Program-made: the position numbers and the translations under genes
Notes under the pieces: model-generated
Told to the model about the DNA's origin: nothing
The model's input: only the letters and a program-made list of their open reading frames with translations
The model's database searches: none
In this document: positions 57,779 through 64,000 of the stretch, piece by piece
Layout: every line of letters begins with the position of its first letter
Position numbering within the stretch: position 1 is the first letter of the stretch
NCBI GenBank assembly: GCA_963759955.1
Contig: CAVXCA010000065.1
Coordinates: 1 to 64,000, forward strand
Direction of reading: 5' to 3'
Length of the DNA stretch: 64,000 nucleotides
DNA from: Roseiarcus sp963759955
Lineage (GTDB): Bacteria > Pseudomonadota > Alphaproteobacteria > Rhizobiales > Beijerinckiaceae

Positions 57779-58969
57779 TTGCCGCCTCGCGTTTCCCTCA
57801 TTGTCGTCGCGGCCGGACGCGGCGCGCGGCTCGGCGCGGCGACGCCGAAGCAGTATCTCCATTGCGCGGGCAAGCCGCTCCTCGCACATGCGCTCGAAGC
57901 GCTGGCCTCGGCGCACGAATTTTGCGCAGCGACGGTGGTCATCCACCCCGACGATCGCTCGGCCTATGAAGCCGCGCTCGCGTTTCTCACCCCCGCCGCC
58001 GCGTCCTGTTTCGGCCCGCCGGCGTTCGGCGGCGCCAGCCGGCAAAGAAGCGTCTTCGCTGGGCTCGAAGCTCAGAGCGCGGCCGCGCCCGATCTCGTCC
58101 TCATCCACGACGGCGCGCGCATCTTCCCGTCCAAAGCCCTGGTCGCGCGCGCGATCGAAGCCGCCGAACGGCACGGCGCCGCGATTCCGGCGATCCCGCT
58201 CAGCGACACCATCAAGCAGGTCGACGCCGCCGGCCGCATCCTCGCTTCGCCGGACCGCGCTTCCTTGCGCGCGGTGCAGACGCCGCAGGCGTTCCGCTTC
58301 GAGCTGATCCTTGAGGCGCATCGGCGCGCCGCGCGCGAAGGCGTCGGCGAACTGACCGACGACGGCGCGGTCGCCGCCTGGGCAGGCCACGCGACTTACG
58401 TTTTCGACGGCGACCCGGAGAACGGCAAGGTGACCACGATGCAGGACTTGCGCGCGGCCGAGGCGCGTCTGATGAGCGCGGCGGGCGACATCCGGGTCGG
58501 CCAGGGTTTCGACGTCCACGCCTTCGCCCCCGGCGATCACGTCTGGCTCGGCGGCGTGCGCATTGCGCACGATCGCGCCTTGAGCGGCCATTCCGACGCC
58601 GACGTCGCGCTGCACGCGCTCGCCGACGCGCTCTACGGCGCGCTCGGCGAGGGCGACATCGGCGCGCATTTCCCGCCCTCGGATGCGCGCTGGCGCGGCG
58701 CCGCCTCCTCGATCTTCCTCGGCGACGCCGCGGCGCGGGTGCGCGCGCGCGGCGGGATCATCGCCCATCTCGACGCCACGCTGATTTGCGAAGCGCCGAA
58801 GATCGGCCCGCACCGCGAGGCGATGCGCGCCCGCATCGCCGAAATCGCCGCGATCGCGATCGACCGCGTCGGCGTCAAGGCGACGACCAGCGAAGGCCTC
58901 GGCTTCACCGGCCGGCGCGAGGGAATCGCGTGCCTCGCGAGCGCCACGATCCGCCTGCCGTTGCGCTAA
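57779..58969 (+). CDS. ispDF: Bifunctional IspD/IspF, 396 aa
   Basis: Residues 1-225 are IspD (2-C-methyl-D-erythritol 4-phosphate cytidylyltransferase): LIVVAAGRGARLGAATPKQY and VLIHDGARI. From IRVGQGFDVHAF near residue 238 onward it is IspF: HSDADVALHALADALYGAL, GDIGAHFPPSD and the end TTSEGLGFTGRREGIA. It makes isoprenoid precursors in the MEP pathway. The fusion is typical of alphaproteobacteria. No ATG is available: TTG 57779 with GGAG ten bases upstream is the likeliest start. Confidence 0.9.
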   Translation: MPPRVSLIVVAAGRGARLGAATPKQYLHCAGKPLLAHALEALASAHEFCAATVVIHPDDRSAYEAALAFLTPAAASCFGPPAFGGASRQRSVFAGLEAQSAAAPDLVLIHDGARIFPSKALVARAIEAAERHGAAIPAIPLSDTIKQVDAAGRILASPDRASLRAVQTPQAFRFELILEAHRRAAREGVGELTDDGAVAAWAGHATYVFDGDPENGKVTTMQDLRAAEARLMSAAGDIRVGQGFDVHAFAPGDHVWLGGVRIAHDRALSGHSDADVALHALADALYGALGEGDIGAHFPPSDARWRGAASSIFLGDAAARVRARGGIIAHLDATLICEAPKIGPHREAMRARIAEIAAIAIDRVGVKATTSEGLGFTGRREGIACLASATIRLPLR

Positions 58970-58988
58970 AGGGCGCGGCGGCGGCGCC

Positions 58989-60062
58989 TCAGCTCCCTTC
59001 CAACCGCTCCAGCGCGTCTTCGGCCAGATCGAGATAGCGCGCCGCGAGCGGCTCCCATTTGGCCGGCTCACGCGGCTCGGGATCGAGCAGATGCGCGAGG
59101 GCGAGGCGCGCGCGCAGCACGGCGCGGCGCGAAGCGTGCAAATGGAACAACGGATAGACCGGCTCGGCGCGAAGCGTCTTCGTCACCCGCGCGAAAAGCA
59201 CCGGCCCGAACCACGGCGCGCCGAGCAAAGCGCATTCGACGCCGAGATAGGCGAGTTCGTCGACGGGATCGACCATGCGCAATTCGGCGCTGAATTCCAG
59301 GCAGTCAACGATGGCGACGTCTTCGGCGATGCAGACGTGTTCGGGCCGCAGATCGCCGTGGCCGTCGACGAGCAGGCCTTGAGCGGCGCGCGCGCCGAGC
59401 CGATCCGCATGGGTTCTGAGCGCGCCGTCCATCCGGTCGAGCACGGCCGGCGCGCGGCCGTGGTCGAGCGCGAAACCCCGCGCGGTGAGGACGTCTCGAT
59501 TGACGGCCTGTTCCTCGACCAGCCGGCCGACGTAAGCCGCCGGAGCGATCGCCGGGTGGACCGCGCCGCGGTAGAAGCGCGCGAGCGCCACCGCGAGACG
59601 GTCGACGTCCGCGCTTTTCAGCGCGTCCTCGCTCAGCAGGCGGTCGAGCATCCGCGCCGCCGGCAGGCGCCGCATCACGATGACCCACTCGACGGTCTCG
59701 CCCTTGCCGCCCAGCGCCAAGAACCCGTTCGGCGCGGCGGTGAGCGGCGCGAGGCCGACATAGACGTTCGCGGCGAGACGGGAATTGAGCTTCAATTCCG
59801 CGCGGCAATCGGCTTCCCTCGCCTTCAGGCTGGTATGGTCGAAGAAGGCATAGCGCACCGGCTTCTTGATCTTGTAGGCGCGCCGACCCGCGAGGAACAC
59901 GTAGGACATGTGCGTCTCGACGACTTCGACGCCGCCCTCGATCTCGCCGTAGGCGGCCGAAGAGCCGAGGAAGCGGACCTTGTCGTCGATCGACACTCGG
60001 GCGCCGGCCGCGTCGGCGCGCCGCTCTTCGCTGCCGCGAGCGTCGGCGGGCGAATCGATCAT
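58989..60062 (-). CDS. APH-family kinase-like protein, 357 aa
   Basis: A phosphotransferase-enzyme fold: YVFLAGRRAYKIKKPVRYAF carries a lysine, VDGHGDLRPEHVCI is the catalytic loop (HGDLRPEH) and VDCLEF follows as the metal site. Typical aminoglycoside or choline kinase substrates cannot be chosen. No resistance role is implied. It lies downstream of, and convergent to, the ispDF gene. Confidence 0.8.
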   Translation of the reverse strand: MIDSPADARGSEERRADAAGARVSIDDKVRFLGSSAAYGEIEGGVEVVETHMSYVFLAGRRAYKIKKPVRYAFFDHTSLKAREADCRAELKLNSRLAANVYVGLAPLTAAPNGFLALGGKGETVEWVIVMRRLPAARMLDRLLSEDALKSADVDRLAVALARFYRGAVHPAIAPAAYVGRLVEEQAVNRDVLTARGFALDHGRAPAVLDRMDGALRTHADRLGARAAQGLLVDGHGDLRPEHVCIAEDVAIVDCLEFSAELRMVDPVDELAYLGVECALLGAPWFGPVLFARVTKTLRAEPVYPLFHLHASRRAVLRARLALAHLLDPEPREPAKWEPLAARYLDLAEDALERLEGS

Positions 60063-60069
60063 CGCGCGT

Positions 60070-60960
60070 TCACGCCGCGGAAGGTCCGCGCGCCTCTTCC
60101 TTCAGCCAAAAATCCCGACATTCGTCCTCCCGTCCGCGCACCACGCGGCGGCCGGCCAAGGGCCCGCGCGTTTCCGTGACGACGGTGCACTGCCCCTCCG
60201 GCTGGGCGTCCGTTTCGTAATAGATCACCACCCAGTCTTTCACGCGACCCAGTTCATGAGCGAGGCCGGTGTTGGAAAAGATCACGGTGAAACGCCACGC
60301 GCCGCGTGTCGCGTGCAGCACCGGCAGCCACGCCTCCGCATTCGGATTGAAACGCTTGGGGGCGATTTTGCGCAATACGCCGGCCGCCGCCTTGTCGCGA
60401 TAGTCCCGGTCGACGTCGATCAGCATGGCGACCGGCGGGCGCTCTCCGGTCTGCCGCAAGCGGCGCAGCCGCGGCCGGCCGAGTCGCTCCGCCAGCGCTG
60501 TGCGGATCATTTCGGCGCGGCGCGGCCCGATGCCCTCGACGCCGGCGAGGCGCCCGTCGTGCGCCGCCGTTTCCAGCGCTTCCAAAGTTTCGACGTGTAG
60601 CGTCTCGAAGATGCGCTTTGCGAGCTCCTCGCCGAGGCCGGGAATGGTGAGAAAGAGCTTTTCCGGCTCCAGCGCGCCGCGCAACCGCTCCAGTTGCGCC
60701 CATCGCCCGGTGGCCAGCATCTCGGCGAGGGCCGCGGCGATCGAGCGCCCGACCCCGGGAAGCGCCGTCAGACCGTCGCGCCCCTCGGCGGCGAAGACGG
60801 CGTCCAACGGCCGATCGAGAGCGTCGACGACGCCGGCCGCGCGCTCGTAGGCCGCGACGCGAAAGCCCTCCGCGCCCTGCTGGCGCAACAGATCGGCGTA
60901 TTCGCGAAGATTTCCCGCGAGCACGGCGTTCGGCTGGAGACCGGCGGGCGGAGGGGCCAT
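60070..60960 (-). CDS. Helix-hairpin-helix (PolX-like) protein, 296 aa
   Basis: Resembles the N-terminal 8-kDa and HhH part of family X DNA polymerases: LREYADLLRQQGAEGFRVAAY, LPGVGRSIAAALAEML, LTIPGLGEELAKRIF, VEGIGPRRAEMI. The polymerase active site and the PHP domain are absent; the second half (PVAMLIDVDRDYRDKAAAG and on) is of unknown function. It may bind DNA or assist repair. It is a full frame from ATG 60960. Confidence 0.75.
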   Translation of the reverse strand: MAPPPAGLQPNAVLAGNLREYADLLRQQGAEGFRVAAYERAAGVVDALDRPLDAVFAAEGRDGLTALPGVGRSIAAALAEMLATGRWAQLERLRGALEPEKLFLTIPGLGEELAKRIFETLHVETLEALETAAHDGRLAGVEGIGPRRAEMIRTALAERLGRPRLRRLRQTGERPPVAMLIDVDRDYRDKAAAGVLRKIAPKRFNPNAEAWLPVLHATRGAWRFTVIFSNTGLAHELGRVKDWVVIYYETDAQPEGQCTVVTETRGPLAGRRVVRGREDECRDFWLKEEARGPSAA

Positions 60961-61192
60961 GCTGTTGCATCCCGCTGCATCGAGCGCTTGGCGTCGCCTC
61001 CGTTTACCGAAGCCGGCGGCGCCGGGCATTGCGCGGCGTCAAGTCGCCTTTTTCGCCTCGCCGCCCTCGCCTTCCCCACGCGAACTGCGTCAGATCAATG
61101 CGGCCGGGCGGACGGAAGCGGAAAAGGAAGCGTGTTTTGCATGCTGGCGACTTCGCCGCACGCTGGCGGACGCCTTCGACGAGGGGGTGGAA

Positions 61193-62815
<1,623 letters not shown>

Positions 62816-62851
62816 CGGAAGCGCCGGCCGATTCACCTTGGAGACGCGGCC

Positions 62852-63511
62852 ATGCCCTTTCTCGATCGCACGGACGCCGGCCGGCAGCTGGCGCGAGCCC
62901 TGGCTTCGTACAAGGATCGCAACCCGATCGTGCTCGCTCTGCCCCGCGGCGGCGTGCCGATCGGAGCCGAGATCGCGGCGGCGCTCAAGGCGCCGCTCGA
63001 CATCGTTCTGGTGCGCAAGATCGGCGCGCCCTACCAGCCTGAACTGGCGATGGGCGCGGTGGTGGACGGCGGCGAACCGATCGTCGCGCGCAACGAAGAA
63101 GTCATCGACGCGATGGGGGTCAGCGAACGCGAATTCAAGGCGGCGTGCGCGCGCGAGCTCATCGAGATCGAGCGCCGCCGGCAGCGCTTCCTAGGAGAAA
63201 GACGGCGCGTCGAAATCGCCGGGCGCATCGCGATCGTCACCGACGACGGCATCGCGACCGGAGCGACCGCTCGGGCCGCGCTGCGCGCGATCCGCAAGCG
63301 CGGTCCCAAGGAGCTCGTGCTCGCCATCCCCGTCGCTGCGAGCGACACGATCGAAGCGCTGCAAAGCGAGGTCGACGCGCTGGTTTGTCTCGAGGCGCCG
63401 CGACGCTTCGGCGCCGTCGGCTCGTTCTACGCCGATTTCCGCCAGGTGGCGGACGAGGAAGTCAGCGCGATCCTCGCCCGCTTCCCCGTCCCGGCGCCGG
63501 TAAAGAGCTAG
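62852..63511 (+). CDS. Phosphoribosyltransferase, 219 aa
   Basis: A type I PRTase: the PRPP loop IVTDDGIATGATARAAL is near residues 125-140 and LPRGGVPIGAEIA near 30. The substrate is not clear. Similar genes often neighbour stand-alone groEL and stress genes in Rhizobiales. Confidence 0.85.
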   Translation: MPFLDRTDAGRQLARALASYKDRNPIVLALPRGGVPIGAEIAAALKAPLDIVLVRKIGAPYQPELAMGAVVDGGEPIVARNEEVIDAMGVSEREFKAACARELIEIERRRQRFLGERRRVEIAGRIAIVTDDGIATGATARAALRAIRKRGPKELVLAIPVAASDTIEALQSEVDALVCLEAPRRFGAVGSFYADFRQVADEEVSAILARFPVPAPVKS

Positions 63512-63652
63512 CGGCTCAACGCGGTCCCGATTATGGGACGCCCTGCCGACGCGATGACATCGCTTTCCTATATGAGATACAAAGGGCGGCGATCGACGGG
63601 GCCACCTTGCCGTGCGTCGAGAGACGAGCGAAGCCGAATCGAGGAGTGCGCT

Positions 63653-64000
63653 ATGCGCTGGTCGCTGACGGTAGGCCGCTTCGGCGGAACGGCCGTGAAG
63701 ATCCACGTCACCTTCCTGCTGCTGCTCGCCTGGATCGGCTTCAGCGCGTGGCAGCAACAGGGCGCGGCGGCCGCCCGCGACAGCATCGTCTTCATCGTGC
63801 TGATCTTCGCTTGCGTCCTGCTGCATGAATTCGGCCATATCCTCACGGCGCGCCATTACGGCATCGCGACCCCCGAAGTCACCCTGCTGCCGATCGGCGG
63901 GGTGGCGAGCATGCAGAGGCTGCCCGAGAACCCCGCGCAGGAGCTCGCCGTCGCGATCGCCGGGCCGCTGGTCAATTTCTTCATCGCCATCGTCCTGCTC
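63653..64000 (+). CDS. Site-2 protease (M50) family protein, partial at window end
   Basis: Starts MRWSLTVGRFGGTAVKIHVT with GAGGAG upstream. Hydrophobic segments and the zinc motif HEFGH (in LLHEFGHILTARHYGI) identify an intramembrane metalloprotease. The window ends after 116 codons inside AIAGPLVNFFIAI; the rest, probably including a CBS domain, is outside. Confidence 0.85.
   Translation, partial: MRWSLTVGRFGGTAVKIHVTFLLLLAWIGFSAWQQQGAAAARDSIVFIVLIFACVLLHEFGHILTARHYGIATPEVTLLPIGGVASMQRLPENPAQELAVAIAGPLVNFFIAIVLL

Overview
The window is GC-rich DNA of an alphaproteobacterium, most likely Hyphomicrobiales (Rhizobiales) near Methylocystaceae, Beijerinckiaceae or Bradyrhizobiaceae. The signs are ATP12, a fused IspDF, a UPF-type TPR protein beside der, propionyl-CoA carboxylase subunits, DUF6481 and GFA proteins, and a Rhizobiales-type CGTCATGGCCGGG palindrome. 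The exact genus cannot be read from the sequence. It divides into an accessory, partly decayed left part (1 to about 24 kb) and a mostly chromosomal right part (24 to 64 kb) that carries one transposon and one electron-transfer locus.

Left part. Bases 1-4,450 look like a plasmid or phage-derived island: six small to medium genes (DUF932-like, DUF7227-like, the rest unknown), nearly all separated by the same compact two-hairpin leader with a conserved CAG(A/C)AG loop. Bases 4.75-24.2 kb hold scattered metabolic genes. Intact ones are a shikimate dehydrogenase-like protein, two oxidoreductases, an EamA transporter, an L,D-transpeptidase-like lipoprotein, GFA and DUF6481 proteins. Broken ones are an acyl-CoA ligase, an MFS transporter, an FAD monooxygenase, a cyclase-ATPase-TPR regulator and a truncated chimeric proS. 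An IS1182-family insertion sits exactly on the CTAG that contains the MFS stop codon.

Right part. 24.4-32.3 kb: an orphan bufferin-like BufA1, an MmeI-like type IIG restriction-modification gene with a one-base insertion, an acyl-CoA synthetase, DUF427, der and a TPR membrane protein. 32,374-37,328 is a transposable unit of about 5 kb, bounded by 19-bp inverted repeats and an 8-bp target duplication. It carries an IS1-like transposase (itself split by an IS256-family element with a 9-bp duplication) plus five cargo genes in the same direction: a 58-aa zinc ribbon, a KGG-type protein, an unknown 206-aa protein, an HTH-ImmA/IrrE metalloprotease regulator and a small membrane protein. A two-tier palindrome overlaps the likely promoter of the regulator operon.

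37.5-41.7 kb holds two tandem modules, each a Tat-exported high-potential iron-sulfur protein (HiPIP) followed by an outer-membrane protein with one haem c motif and a predicted beta-barrel, resembling Cyc2. Together these could carry electrons across the outer membrane, for example from Fe(II). 41.8-50.3 kb: RidA-EamA operon with a divergent AraC regulator, pccA (frameshifted) and pccB, an L,D-transpeptidase and TrmO. 50.4-64 kb: a large PAS-GAF-GGDEF-EAL protein, ATP12, RluC-type pseudouridine synthase, a crcB stub, GST, an isoprenylcysteine methyltransferase-like protein, ispDF, an APH-like kinase, a helix-hairpin-helix protein, and a stress-type cluster (stand-alone GroEL, phosphoribosyltransferase, site-2 protease cut by the window end). 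No rRNA, convincing tRNA or CRISPR array was found.
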